Shown here: positions 45,962-57,860 of the stretch, piece by piece
How the letters are laid out: the number at the start of each line of letters is the position of its first letter
Position numbering within the stretch: the first letter of the stretch is position 1
Assembly (NCBI GenBank): GCA_022925895.1
Contig: JAKSYS010000205.1
Coordinates: 1-64,000 of the forward strand
DNA: 64,000 nucleotides
Direction: 5' to 3'
From: Fragilaria crotonensis
Taxonomy: Eukaryota > Bacillariophyta > Fragilariophyceae > Fragilariales > Fragilariaceae
Translations under genes and position numbers: made by a program
The notes under the pieces: generated by a model
Databases searched by the model: none
Told to the model about the DNA's origin: nothing
What the model saw: the letters and a program-made list of their open reading frames with translations, nothing else

Positions 45962-48098
45962 GGTTATTCTGGTCCCCTTGGCTGGGACTATTTGCCTTAA
46001 TCATCATCTCTGTGTGAGGATCGGCATGCTTATGCACCACTATGGGTGAATCGACTTCTGAAGTCGGCTGTTGCTGTTGTTCGATGATGTCTTGCATCTC
46101 TACTTCCGAAAACTCATCATCCGCGAGGACGCCAGGGGTTACTTCATAAGGAGAGACATGAGGTGCTTTACTTGGAGTATCTTCATCAATCTGGCTGTCT
46201 GGTGGCATGCCGACATCATCCATTGCAATATGGTAGCGGTGTCTCGGATCATCTGGATATTCGGGGGGGCTCTCATGAATAGGAGACCAGAGTTGTCGCC
46301 TGTGGAACGGGGATTGGGGAGGAGTATGGGAAGTCGAATTAAGATCACTCAGAAAACTGGAATCTTGGTCGGAGTCCGCCATGTGATGTTTGTCGTCGCG
46401 TTCGAACGGTTGTTTTATGGGTGTGTTCTTCCGTGCGCGTTTTTTATAGACATCTCCTTGGAGCGTGTCTGATGGAATTCCGGACGTGTTGGGTTTGTCA
46501 TCGTCAAGTTGCTCGGTGTCGTCTTCGGCTTTGGTCAAGTCGACAATGTCCATTGCTGTACGTTTCCCGCTTGATTGAAGCAATGGTTGATCTCCCTGGT
46601 GACTTTGATGGGGATGGAAGGTGCTACCTCGTTCCGGGAGACTGGTGCTCACAGGAGAGTCGATCCGTTGTGCAACTTCTCGGCGTGTTGCAGCTGCAAT
46701 TTCCTGGGAATGGGGGTTTGTGTGAATGACTCGAGCGAACATATCAGTTAAGATCTGCATTTGGCGGGTCTGGTTTTCCATGAACGTTACCATGCCCGGG
46801 GGTTCCGTTTGCACTGGTGGAATTGGGCGTTGACGTAGGCCGTCATTTATCTGGGTTGTGATTTGTTCCTGAACCTGTTGTTGTTGTCGAATGGACTGAA
46901 GCTCAAAATCTCTGCGTTGCTCAGCAAGTTGTCTTTCGAAATCCAGCCGTTGCTGTTGGGCCTGTTGTTCCATCTCCATTCGTTGTTGTTGAGCTTGTGT
47001 TTCCAGTTCGAGACGTTGTTTTTGTACTTGCTGTTCCATTTCCATCCGTTGTTTTGCCACTAAAAGCTCCATTTCGCGTTGTTGACGTTCCGATTGACGT
47101 TCCATCTCAATTTGTTGCTGAGCCATTTGAAGTTCCAATTCATGGCGTTGTTTCTCCGCTTTGAGTTCCATTTCATGTTGCTGGGATTTCTTGGATTCTT
47201 CTATCACGGTTAACTTATTGCGCAATTCTACTTCGGCTTTACTTGAGGCAAGTTCAGCCATGTAGTCATCCGTAAGTTGCGATTCCGTTGTGACTGTTGG
47301 TGTTTTTACCGATTGACGACTTGTAATGGATCCTCGATGAGCTCGTTGTGCCCACGTAAGATTTTGTCCGACTAAATTTGCAAGTGGGCTATCCGATATA
47401 TCAATGATGTTCTGAACGGTGCCGTTTAAGAATTCATCAGAGATAGTAGTATCATACGACATAGCTGTGTTCACGCTTGCTGACAGGTACGTATTTTCCC
47501 CACTAGAAAGGTCATCTAACAGAATAGGTGCCACCGTCGGTGGGTTTGCAAATTTCGAGTTCAATTGCTTTGCATCGACTTCGACGTGGTTGTCGAACCA
47601 TTGTGGAAGCTTCTGCATCAGCTGTGTCCGCGCTGCATGAAAATTCTTTTTATGGACGAGAACTTTGTGTCTTCCGTCGTCGTTTGTTTTGGATGTTGGG
47701 TACGTATCGATCACACCTTCGACAGCTTTGATATGTTCTTCGAGGTAGTACATTGCATCGGAACCAATATTCTGCAAAATGATAACATGGTGGCTCGAGA
47801 GAATTTTTGTCTGCTGTAGAATTACTCGGAGATATGCCTCAGGGTGCTTGGACTTCATTTGGAATTGAATAAACACTGGGGTATCGCGATATGCTTGTTT
47901 TAAAGGTTCAGCAACTCCACCGAATTCTTTTTCTCTGTTTCAAATGCATACGCTTTAGTTTTCAACACCGAGTTCTTTACTGCTATATGCGGTGTGATGA
48001 ATGCCATGTGAAACTTTGGTATCTTCGTGCGAGGAGGAAGGTTTTTCTTAAGATCTTGCATCACCTTCTCCTGAGCTTGAGGAATATCATAGTATTGG

Positions 48099-48509
48099 TG
48101 TCAGTGCATATTTCATTCTTGCTTCTGTGCAATCGTCTAATCGCGCACAGTCTACTATCTACAGTCGTTGACATGCATGACGCATGTGCAACTCCGACTA
48201 GTTTAGCTTAAGGCCGATGTACTCCATCGGCTCACAACTTTAACTTAGCCTAAAACTATTACCTCCACTGCATTCTTGCCGGTCTACGATCGTAAGGGTG
48301 AAGAGGTACAGTTGTTGCTTCGTCCCCATCTATAACTCACGACATCACTATCACCGACACCCTCGCCACTGCGTACCTCGTCGGATATCGCCGCTCTTCC
48401 GTTCATTGTGCTGTCGTGTTCTCCTCTTCTGTTTCTGACGGTCTCGCACTAACTCGACTCCCAAGCGAGCCAACGTATGTGAAGCTGCCGTACTAGAGAG
48501 GGTCTCACA
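48099..48509 (+). repeat. Left LTR of the Copia element
   Basis: 411 bp, TG...CA ends, nearly identical to 54922-55333. Confidence 0.92.
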
Positions 48510-51500
48510 GGTTATGAGCCCAAACGTATACGATTGAATTCTGCGCCACTCCGAATAAGTCTGCGTTCTCTCGTGTTCTTTGTGTCGTACGATACCAAGA
48601 ACCACGTTACCACTCCGATTCGGAATCATCCATCCAGGACCGCATATTTCTGAAGACCTGATATTAACATGTCAGACGCAGGGGAGCTCCGGCACGATGA
48701 TGACTGTCTCGTTGTCACCATCGACATTGTGGACTGCCCAATGGCGGAAATCCCACTCACAGAAGTCTTCAACGTCCTTACGAAGACACTTCTTGACAAC
48801 TACCACGACGTGATCCGCGATTCGGTCCTCCAACAACTCCAAGATACCACCTGGCTCTCGGAGGATTTGATACCTTTGCTGACGGACTCTGGTTTCGGCA
48901 TGTATCACGCCCGTGATCGCAATCACATCATCTCGTTGCGAAAGCCTGCATTGCAGCGCTTGATCAACCAGCGCCTCAAAGATCGCTCTCGTCCTTCGGA
49001 CCTCGTCCATGTCCCTGTCCTGATCCGTTTTCTTATGTCTGCGATCGACATTCCGAAACCACCAGGATCCTCGGTTGCTTCCGATAGCGTACACGAGAGC
49101 CGTTCCCGGCACTCCCGACGAGGAGGGCCGCCATCGGTAATCGACACATCCGTACATGTCGACACGCCACCTGTTCCCGCTACCACGGAAGAAGATCATC
49201 CCCCCGCCAAGTGTCAACGTCGATACTAGCGACGATCCTGTCATCACCGTCCCGACCTTTCGAGGACAACCGGTCGATACCCGACCCACCGGTGGCCACG
49301 GGCCACCAATGGCCGCTGATCGCTTTCAGAGTCCACCCGACGCGGTCCCGCCTCGCCCGTTATTCAATTCCGCAGCGACAAATCGTACGGGAACGTTGAC
49401 CCGTACGCCTACTCGCATGCACCCTTTTTCAGCCGAAGTGACCTTCGGTGCCGAATCTTTTTGAAGATTACATGTGCCAATTCATGTGTGGCGAGGTAAA
49501 GTTCAAAGACTTCCGAAAAGCGAGCATTCCAAAATTCGATTCGTCCAAAAACGATTCATTCGTTCATTGGTACAAATTATTTTGCTCCACTTGCCTTCAA
49601 TGGGGAGTGTGGTGCCCACCATATGAATCGGCACAAGAGGATTCGATTCATGGAAAATGGTGGCTTTGGCTTCCTGCGTCCGTCCGCGAGAAGGACTCAT
49701 TCATGTCGGGGTTAATCTACACCGCCCTCACTCAAGAATCAACCTTCCCGAATGGTTCACGAGAACAGAGCGCCGTTGAAGGCTGCCCTCCCAAGCAGGA
49801 TATCACGTGGTGTATTCATTGTTCCGCCTACATCATCCCCTTCTCCATTCAGTGTTCTCAACTGCTAGCGAAATCCTCGCCAGCGTCGTACCGAACCATT
49901 CAGTTTGTACATCCGTCGGCTTCAAGACTTCATGGTGCGCGAGCGTCAAGCCACTCGCACGTACACCGAATCAGAGGCTCTCGACCTTTCGGTCCGCAAT
50001 CTGACGTCCGAATGGCGTCCCGAGATCCGACGTTTAGTCGAACGCGATAAGCGCACTGGACACGATGGTGCGCTTCCGTTCAAACTCTCGTTGGCGCAAC
50101 TCGCAACGACGTTCGTCGAGTATGCATCCGAAATCGGCCGCGACCCACCGTCCTCGCAGCAGTCGTCAACGGAAGGACGCCGACGTCCATCATCCGACGC
50201 ATTGAAACCGCGTCGCCTGACTTCTCGTCGTCCATGTCCGAAGCGACCCTCGACGACGAGGAGATCAACCTGATGGTTCGCGCCATTTCCCAGAACCAAG
50301 ATGCATCTTCTGTTTGTCTTGGTTGCCATTTGCCAGGTCATAAATTGGAGGACTGCAATCGCTTCGTTGACTACATTGTCGCCGAAGGGTTGGCACAACG
50401 CAATCCTCAGCTCAAGGCGCAGATCGCGAACTCGCACAAGCAGTTTCGCAGCCGCCTGAACTCGGCCAATACCCGTGGTCGCCCACCGCCTCCCACCAAC
50501 CGGACCATGCGTCGCATCTTGGAACATGAGCCGGCCGGCGTTGAGGTCCCTGCCACCGAAGACAAGGACGACGACGAGGATGAAGACGAATTAGTTGGCT
50601 TCCAACAAAATTCCTCCGCGTCACCGCTGCTGAAGAAGTCGACTTTGAGGCATGTTTCGACGTCCCCAGCACCAACTCCATCACCATCCCTGTCGCTGAT
50701 GCAAATCCTGCACTTCCAGCGTCAGAGACAATTCACATCGACGACGTTCTTCCCGAACCTATCCTACTTCGTCGACTGGCTGAAACGTATGATCGCGAAC
50801 GTCAACTCTCGTTCGCGCATGCCGACAACGGATCGATGGCATGCACTGCCAACGATCGCAAGCTTCTCTTTGCCTACCGCCCTCTCAGTCGCACCAACGT
50901 CCGCCTCTTTGACGCCGGTCACCATGCGCATCAACCTATCGGTGTCGGCTTCCTGTGCGTGCCGGTTGATAATCGTGGAAATGCCGGAGGCCCATCGTCC
51001 GTATTCATTCGGACATATTACACTCCCACAATTCCAGGCATCATCATTTCCCATGCAGCTATTTCAAAGCAGCTCGGTACCGATGGCTACCACATGTCAA
51101 GCTTCTCTGAAAACATCGGACACATTCACTTTCCGCACCGCCTTCGTCGCTCGCAAGATATACACATCATCTTGCAACCGACGGCAAGCCGCGGCGGCTT
51201 GACGTTCACTGAGGCCTTGATTGCCCCGACAGCTGAGGCCCATTTAGCGCCGCTACCATCGGACCAAGTCGTTCGGAAACTGTGCACCGAACATGCACCA
51301 GTCACCGCAGCAACAATTCTTGATCCCATCGATGGTATGACCTGCGATGCCTGTCATTCTCCACCTGCCCCGAATTCTAATGTGCTGCCCGCTTCACCCG
51401 ACGGCAACGCAAGACCTTACGTTTTGGACAAGGAATGGCTCCGGCGGGTCTCGATTTCATTGTCCCCGTCAATATCGACACAGACCGCTTAAGCCACGAA

Positions 51501-54500
51501 GGCCATCGCTCAGAAGATCTCCTCGCTCAACGTCCAACGATCCTGGACGGTGACGTTCATTTCCGGAACTCTCTTCGCCTTTATGCACGGATGCATATGC
51601 CGTGCGCTCCTGAGTCGTACGGCTCTGCGAATGTTGTGGCACCAACGGCTTGGGCACATCAATTTTCGTCGTCTGTCGGAGATGCATCGTTTTGTAAAGG
51701 GATGCCGCAATTCCAGATTCCAACCGAACTTGAAGGATGTCCCATCTGTCTTGCTGCCAAACTCCGCAAAGCACCAAAAGGAATCGAAACCACAATGAGA
51801 GCGACAACGTGTAACCAAGGATTGTCGATCGATTTTGGCTTCATGGTCCAGAAGAGCCGGGACTCAGTTCGACACAACACCCTCGTCGGCCTCAACGGAG
51901 AGACTTGTTATGTCCTTCTTACTGATCACTTCAGTGGTCGAATCTTCGGTCGCGCCTTCGCAACGAAAGCACCTCCCATCGATTGGATCAACAGCTGGCT
52001 TGCAAGCAACTCCCCGCAATGTCCCGACAAGTATGTTCGCATGGATGGAGGTGGTGAGCTCGGAAAGTGCCGCGACATCCATCGCACCTTCGCAAACTTT
52101 GGATATGCCGTGGAACTGACCGGTCCGGATTCGTCGCATCAGAATGGACCTGGAGAGCGTCCACATCAGACGATCGGCGATGCTCTTCGCACCATGCTTT
52201 CCGGTGCGAATCTCCAGCCCAACTTCTGGCCGTATGCATTCTACCACTACATTCGCTTGTATAACTTCGTCCCCCACGGCGATCGACCTACAAGCCCATA
52301 CGAGATGTGTGGTGCCCCTCTCCCAAATCTGGCAAAGCTACGGACCTTTGGATGTCGGATCCACGTTCGTCCAACGACTGCTCGATACGGTCGCGTCGTT
52401 CCGAACTCCCGCCTCGGTATTTTCTCGGGTACTCGCGCTCCCTGAAGGTCATGTATTACTCGACCTTGGCAGCTCGACCGTCAAAACCGCCACCCATGCG
52501 CGTTTCGACGAGGGCATGAACGATCTAGATGAACCGCCTCCTAATGTGAAGCTCCTCCGAACCTTGCCGATGACGGCGTCGTCGGTCCGGACCGTCTGGA
52601 TCTCCCAGCCTTCAACCTGGAAGTCTCTGATGACCCATTCGAACGCCTTGACGAACTGTCCCCGTCCATCACCTGTGAGCATCCCTGCCTCGGTTTCGAA
52701 ATCATGGAGTGTCACATTCGGAGACGAGGGTATGTTTCCGGTGTTGTTGCAAATACCACGGCCTCGCGGATCCGAAATGTTCGCCGTAAATACATCGGCG
52801 CCTTCGTTGTATCCATTAATGACGTCGCCGTGTTCACTGCGGCATCTATCTTGACGCACTTCGTGTTGTGGCCGCATCGGACGAGCAAACGTTCAAGATT
52901 GTTTTCGCACCGGACCGATATATCCCAGTTGTCGATCGGCATCTTGACCAGCCGATTCATCTATCTGTGGAACAATTGCGTACAGTCTCTGCCATCCGGT
53001 CCTCCTCCCGCAACCGAACCTGCCTGACGGCGGTATCGCATGCAACGAAGACAGCACCATCGATGATGACCATGTTCAGTTGCTCCTTCGCTCCCTGAAT
53101 ACAACGACGCATGGGACTCCGGAAGAACAAAGCCTCGGGAGCTTCACTCGACGTAAGCTCCGACGCCTCCCAAACTGGAAAGAATGGCAAGACGCCGAAT
53201 TCAAGCAGCTTGATTCGATGGCCAAACAAGAAATGTATGGCGCCCCTGTTCCTGCTCCCAGAGATGCTATTGTGCTCCGGCAACATTGGAACTACGCCAT
53301 CAAAGGCGACGGTTCTCGGAAAGCAAGAAACTGCTGCGATGGATCCCCGCGCAGCTCCACAGCTCAAGTTGGCTAACACCTATTCTAGCTGCATCGAACA
53401 ACCTTGTATGCGCCTTTTCTTTGCTCTGTGTGCTCATGAGGGTTATGTCAGTCTGAAAGTGGACGCGACGAACGCGTATGCGAACTCGCCGCCACCAAAT
53501 CAGCCCACGTTCGTGGTCATCGATGATCAATACGCCGACTGGTATCTCGCTCGTCACGGTACGGTCGTCTCTCGAGAAATGGTGCTCCCTGTTCAACATG
53601 CTCTCCAAGGCCATCCAGAATCCGGAGCGCTTTGGGAAAAGTTCGTGAACTCTGTCATCGCTCGTCACGGTTTCACTTCGACCACCCACGAGCGCAGTCT
53701 CTATCAAGGAACTTACAAGGGACACCGAATGCTTATATGTCGCCAAGTTGACGATATGGCCATCGGATGTGTGAACGTTGACGCCATCAAAGACCTTGTT
53801 CGTGTCATTTGCGCCGAAGACGGCATCGATCTCCGCGACGAAGGTATCCTGAATTCGTTCAATGGTGTCGACGTCGACCAACGCGACCGATACATCAAGA
53901 TCACGTGTGAAACATACATTGATAAATTGCTGGCGCACTATGGTTGGTCGTCATCCGGATCACGAGACGGACGAGAAACCCATCGAGCCACTTGCCGCAT
54001 CGACAACACAACAAATGTTTGACGACTACGCTAATGCACCTCGTGACGGAACCGCAGAATATTATGATCTTGAAACGGCTGCTGGGTTTTCGTATCGAAG
54101 TGTCTTGGGAGCGTTGATTTACGCCTATGTGGTTGCTCGACCGGACATCGGATACGCGGTCACGACACTTGCCCGTTTCTCCGATCACCCGGCAAAGGTG
54201 CACTACGACGCATTACGTCGTGTCGCACGGTACCTACGAATGACGAAAAATTGGGGTTTGTTCTATTGGAGAAACGTGCTTCTCTCATCACTTCCGCCTG
54301 GCGACTTCAAGATTCTCATTCCGGACTCGTCCCTCCCTGATTTCCCGCAAGTTCAATCCTCGACCGAACTTGCTGGTTACGTCGACGCAGCCCATGCAAC
54401 GGACCTTGTCACGCGTCGTTCTATTACCGGGCTCGTCTTCATGTTCTGCGGTGGCCCTCTGGCTTACAAGTCAAAGATTCAATCGACCGTTTCCACAAGC

Positions 54501-54921
54501 TCCACCGAAGCAGAGTTCCTTGCAGCTGTCCATGCCGCCAAGATTGCCAAGTACCTCCGATCGATCCTTTCAGAACTTGGGTACGCACAACTCGGCCCAA
54601 CTACGTTGTTCGAAGACAACGCTGCCGCCATCTTGATGGTTAATGCGAGTCGTCCCACGCCGCGCGCTCGTCATATCGACATCCAGCATTTTGCCCTCCA
54701 AGAATGGAAGGCAGCGAATGAGATTGTTCTTTCTCACATTCCTGGTGTCGTCAACTCCGCGGATTCCTGACGAAATCGCTTGGGCCCACGCTTCATCATC
54801 GTCATGTTCGCCGCCTCATGGGTCACTATGGTGCCCCGTGGATACCCGGCCCCTGAAGTTCTTATCCTTCAAGATACACTTCTGTTGCTCATTGCATGCT
54901 ATGGCTTACAATGGGGGAGTG

Positions 54922-55333
54922 TGTCAGTGCATATTTCATTCTTGCTACTGTGCAATCGTCTAATCGCGCACAGTCTACTATCTACAGTCGTTGACATGCA
55001 TGACGCATGTGCAACTCCGACTAGTTTAGCTTAAGGCCGATGTACTCCATCGGCTCACAACTTTAACTTAGCCTAAAACTATTACCTCCACTGCATTCTT
55101 GCCGGTCTACGATCGTAAGGGTGAAGAGGTACAGTTGTTGCTTCGTCCCCATCTATAACTCACGACATCACTATCACCGACACCCTCGCCACTGCGTACC
55201 TCGTCGGATATCGCCGCTCTTCCGTTCATTGTGCTGTCGTGTTCTCCCTCTTCTGTTTCTGACGGTCTCGCACTAACTCGACTCCCAAGCGAGCCAACGT
55301 ATGTGAAGCTGCCGTACTAGAGAGGGTCTCACA
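54922..55333 (+). repeat. Right LTR of the Copia element
   Basis: 412 bp, preceded by a G-rich polypurine tract (GGGGGAG) and followed by the ATTGG duplication. Confidence 0.92.
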
Positions 55334-56057
55334 ATTGGGGGTTTAACCCAAGGAGGAATCCCAGCTGCGTTGTGTCCCAGATATCTTCGGACCATCTATG
55401 TTCGGTCAAGTAACATTTATGTTCGCGGAGGAGGTTGTAAATTTTGACGGTGTTCTTTACTTCCTGTAGGGATACCATGGTTCGAACTCGATGAACAATG
55501 AAGGACGAATGAGACCTTTGATTGCTTGATGCATGTCGGTGTTGGATGCTGGGACTTCCAGAGGAGTTCTTGACGCCAGGTGCTTGATGGTGAACATCAA
55601 AATGAAGCATATGTTGACGTTCTGTCCAACGAACCGTATCTACTTTTGGAAGGGGTTTTCCTTTGTTTGTCATGATCTGAATGTCGTCGCCGAATGCTTC
55701 TTGGACTGCCTGAAGCCAATGCAAGTGTACTTTGGCTGAGGAGACATGGTCTTGACGATTGTTTTTGTCAGTAACAAAGCGGAATTTCCACGTTTTCTCA
55801 GTGTTGAGTCGTTGATTCCCTCTTTTAACACTACCACCAGGTGGAGTGATATCGGAGGCATCATCCTGCATCTCAGGAAGGGTCACAGTTGCGCTCGCGT
55901 CGCCGGGTGGCGCGACGGATTCATCCGTCATCGTCATAGATCCTTGGTACAAGACCTACGGTAGATCCACGTAGAAATTAGTAAGAGGCTTACTAATTTT
56001 CCGAAGTGAAAATTCTACCCTCGTTGTTTTTATCAGTTGACGAAGTGCCGATACTAT

Positions 56058-56242
56058 GATGGAAAATACGGCGCGGCAATTGTGACATAGTTGGAGATAC
56101 GAAGAATGCATGAAATCGATGGAAAATATGGCGCGGCAATTGTGACATAGTTGGAGATACGAAGAATGCATGAAATCGATGGAAAATATGGCGCGGCAAT
56201 TGTGACATAGTTGGAGATACGAAGCAAGAATGCATGAAATCG
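56058..56242. repeat. Three tandem 60-bp units near the right end of the TIR element
   Basis: The unit (GATGGAAAATAYGGCGCGGC...GCATGAAATC) repeats at exactly 60-base spacing from 56058; the second and third are almost identical and the last carries a 4-base insertion. The array lies about 340 bp from the right TIR, a place where CACTA-type transposases bind subterminal repeats. Confidence 0.9.
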
Positions 56243-56550
56243 ACTGAATCTAAGGTCAAGCATATTTGACAAACGACGCTTTGAGGCAGATGCATATTAG
56301 AAAGTCTATACAATATAAAGGAAACGATACAATATCACTAATGAATCCCTCACACTGCACTTGCGTTTTGAAATATATCTTTAAGCACATTCGATGAAGT
56401 AGAAAGCAACCTTTGCAAGTAATAGTATGTAAAACATGAAAACACACTGTGAATGGACATCAAACACAAAACATTATTTATAAAATAAATAAAAATGATC
56501 AAAACCCTGCAATCAGTAAGGAATACGATAATCATTTCTACAGAATTGTG

Positions 56551-56579
56551 TATATACTACAGATCTGGGGTCCCTGATG
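56551..56579 (-). repeat. Right terminal inverted repeat of the 26-kb element
   Basis: Complement of the left TIR with two mismatches; ends CCCTGATG, followed by the CG duplication. Confidence 0.9.
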
Positions 56580-56581
56580 CG

Positions 56582-57785
56582 GTGGCATCTCTTCCCTTCG
56601 TTGCAGAGTTCTGTTTAATGTTTGCTTTCCGAGTCTCAACCAATGGTTCAGAAATCAACATGATCTCTTGTGACACAGTGTCCTCTGTCTTCTCAAAGAT
56701 CTCATCAGTTCTGAAGGCAGCCGTTTGCTCCGTTATCTGTTCATTTTCCAACCAGTCATTTACAATTTTTGGTCCTGCACTTGTCAAATCAGTACGTGAA
56801 TCACCAGTGATTCACATTTTGTCACCGATGGTTCGTCAAATTCGTGAAATGCGTCGTCGCATGCCTAAAAGGAGAAAGACAACACTTGATACGGTTGGCA
56901 ACATTATGGTTGATCAATATTCTTTCTTATTTGATGAATGGTCTCGAATCGTACCTCGGACAGTGTTCTTGATGCGGGATGCAATTACTGAATTGGCAGA
57001 CGGGCTATGGTGGGAACCCATTGTTGACCTTGCAACAAATATCAAGGTAAGGGTAGACAAGGACACAGGGGACCTTGCTCTTGTCGATATTCACTCAGTT
57101 TGGAAGCAAGGTTTGTGCTTGCCTCTCGAGCATCTGGATTTTATTTAACTGCACAACTCGAGATGTCTTTTCATGGATTTGGTGGTGGCTCGGCACGAAT
57201 GACCGAATTGGTTGAACCACCAATGTTTCACTGCGTTTACAGCAATGATACTATCTACTATTCCCTTATATCATTGAAAGGTTTCACCAATGCTTCACGA
57301 CGAAAGTGTAAACAAGTTGAACGCAAGCTTCCACCAATTATCTCCCGATATTTTTTGTTGTTTCGATCCCTGATCCAAAACAATGGAAGTTTTTTCTCAG
57401 ATGAAGACTCTCAATCGTTAATCTTTCCAAGGCGAGTCAATCGATCAGATTTTGGACCATCTCATGTGATTCGGGATCTCTTCAACTTGTCGTCATTACC
57501 AGACATGACACAGGTTCGTCAGTTCTGGGCTTGCGTCTCAAATTTTGTTACTGGTGGTGAGCAACACAAGTACTTGTGCTCAAGCACCATCGGAGCATCA
57601 AAAATGGGTCATTCAACATTTACTCATGCATCTACCTATTCCAGTGAACGAGTCGGTTCAGAAGAGGCCCACTTCAATGCCTATCACTTTGCTTTAGGAG
57701 ATACATCATATGGATTCTCGAGATGTCAGAATATTTTATCCTTGGCTAAATCTGCGGTCGGCAATGCAACTCCGATATCCAACAT
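56582..57785 (+). pseudogene. Remainder of the element 2 recombinase-helicase protein: core and recombinase-like end
   Basis: Resumes with VASLPFVAEFCLM and carries CDTVSSVFSKISSVLKA, SPMVRQIREMRRRMPKRRKT and LWWEPIVDL, all matched in element 1. After a frame change near 57125 comes the part lost in element 1: RKLPPIISRYFLLFRSLI, PSHVIRDLFNLSSLPDMTQ with VRQFWACVSNFVTG, and IGASKMGHSTFTHASTYSSE. This order (LPxx..YLL, an Arg-rich helix, then GHSxxTxxxxY) matches the recombinase-like segment found before RecQ-type helicases in fungal elements. The tyrosine is conserved between the two copies. The copy ends at 57785. Confidence 0.6.
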
Positions 57786-57860
57786 CCTAAGGAAAAGGGG
57801 TTCAAACTAGATAAAATATCCTCAAGTATTTATATATTTACTTGATACGGTGGGTGGATT
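57786..57860 (+). repeat. 75-bp element-end sequence, left copy of a direct-repeat pair
   Basis: Starts CCTAAGGAAAAGGGG and ends GGTGGGTGGATT. It matches 61303-61377 at 74 of 75 bases and the ends at 14410 and 29065 more weakly. It cuts off the helicase of element 2. Confidence 0.85.

Larger units (their letters stand above)
48099..55333 (+). mobile_element. Ty1/Copia LTR retrotransposon fossil, nested in LINE-B
   Basis: Two LTRs of 411 and 412 bp (TGTCAGTG...TCTCACA) with a 5-bp target duplication ATTGG (48094-48098 and 55334-55338). A possible primer-binding site follows the left LTR and a G-rich polypurine tract precedes the right one. Parts in order: gag-like region (from 48669), zinc knuckle (about 50305-50370), protease-like region (about 50800-50900), integrase (about 51600-52400), reverse transcriptase (about 53200-53800) and RNase H (about 54300-54700). 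Integrase before reverse transcriptase defines Copia. The LTRs are about 99% identical by eye, so the insertion is young. The coding region is nevertheless broken in roughly eight to ten places. It is the youngest layer of the nest. Confidence 0.9.
45906..55952 (-). pseudogene. LINE-B ORF1, coiled-coil nucleic-acid-binding protein, interrupted by a Copia element
   Basis: The N-terminal part (55952-55334) reads KTWKFRFVTDKNNRQDHVSS, HLHWLQAVQEAFGDDI and ends TQLGFLLGLNPQ at the Copia insertion. It resumes at 48093 with IPQAQEKVMQDL, PKFHMAFITPHI and AYAFETEKKNSVELL. A frame break near 47930 leads to the long frame starting in FQMKSKHPEAYLRV (656 codons to 45906). A long coiled coil follows, with repeated QQRMEMEQQ-type heptads (about 47180-46860), then an acidic tail. 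Coiled-coil ORF1 proteins of LINEs bundle the RNA. There is no zinc knuckle. Confidence 0.7.
39805..56016 (-). mobile_element. LINE-B: APE-type LINE with RNase H, about 9 kb, split by a Copia element
   Basis: A 19-bp target duplication (ACCCTCGTTGTTTTTATCA) flanks it at 39786-39804 and 56017-56035. Net of the Copia insertion the element is about 8.97 kb, so it looks full length. The sense strand is minus: leader, ORF1 (55952 down to 45906), then ORF2 (45961 down to 39934) with endonuclease, reverse transcriptase, RNase H and a zinc knuckle. ORF1 and ORF2 overlap by 56 bases. The sense 3' end is a T-run (GTGTTTTTTTT) directly at the target site. The whole LINE lies just upstream of the transposase start codon of the surrounding element. 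Confidence 0.85.
30330..56579. mobile_element. Plavaka/CMC-like TIR DNA transposon, about 10 kb plus a nested LINE
   Basis: Terminal inverted repeats of 29 bp (27 of 29 matching) start CATCAGGGAC at both ends (30330-30358 and 56551-56579). The target duplication is CG (30328-30329 and 56580-56581). Net of the nested LINE and its 19-bp duplication, the element is about 10.0 kb. It holds an accessory gene (30643-32153, minus), a 175-bp tandem array, an oxygenase-like gene (34225-36766, plus) and a broken transposase (36790-39760, minus). A 60-bp tandem array lies about 340 bp inside the right end, as subterminal repeats do in CACTA elements. The transposase blocks and the 2-bp duplication fit the CMC group; the CATCA terminus instead of CACTA/CACTG is unusual. 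Confidence 0.8.
29065..57785 (+). mobile_element. Mobile element 2: second recombinase-helicase element, split by a 26-kb insertion
   Basis: The left end at 29065 (CCTAAGGGGACGGG) matches mobile element 1. The large gene begins at 29299, breaks off at 30329, and resumes at 56580 after the TIR element at 30330-56579. Across the junction the CG duplication leaves PQS followed by VASLPFVAEFCLM, which lines up with PPSVQHHPLAVEFCLM in element 1. The protein is about 60% identical to element 1, so the two are different subfamilies. The copy stops at 57785, inside the start of the helicase region, where another CCTAAGG end sequence begins. The rest of the helicase is missing. Confidence 0.7.

Noticed and set aside
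45455-48211. Plus-strand open frames inside LINE-B
   Set aside because: They are shadows of the minus-strand endonuclease and coiled-coil ORF1, with no domain of their own.
30330-56579. A large TIR element that might be a Polinton or other virus-like element
   Set aside because: No capsid, family-B polymerase, packaging ATPase or protease is visible. The TIRs are short (29 bp), the target duplication is 2 bp and the transposase is of the CMC type.
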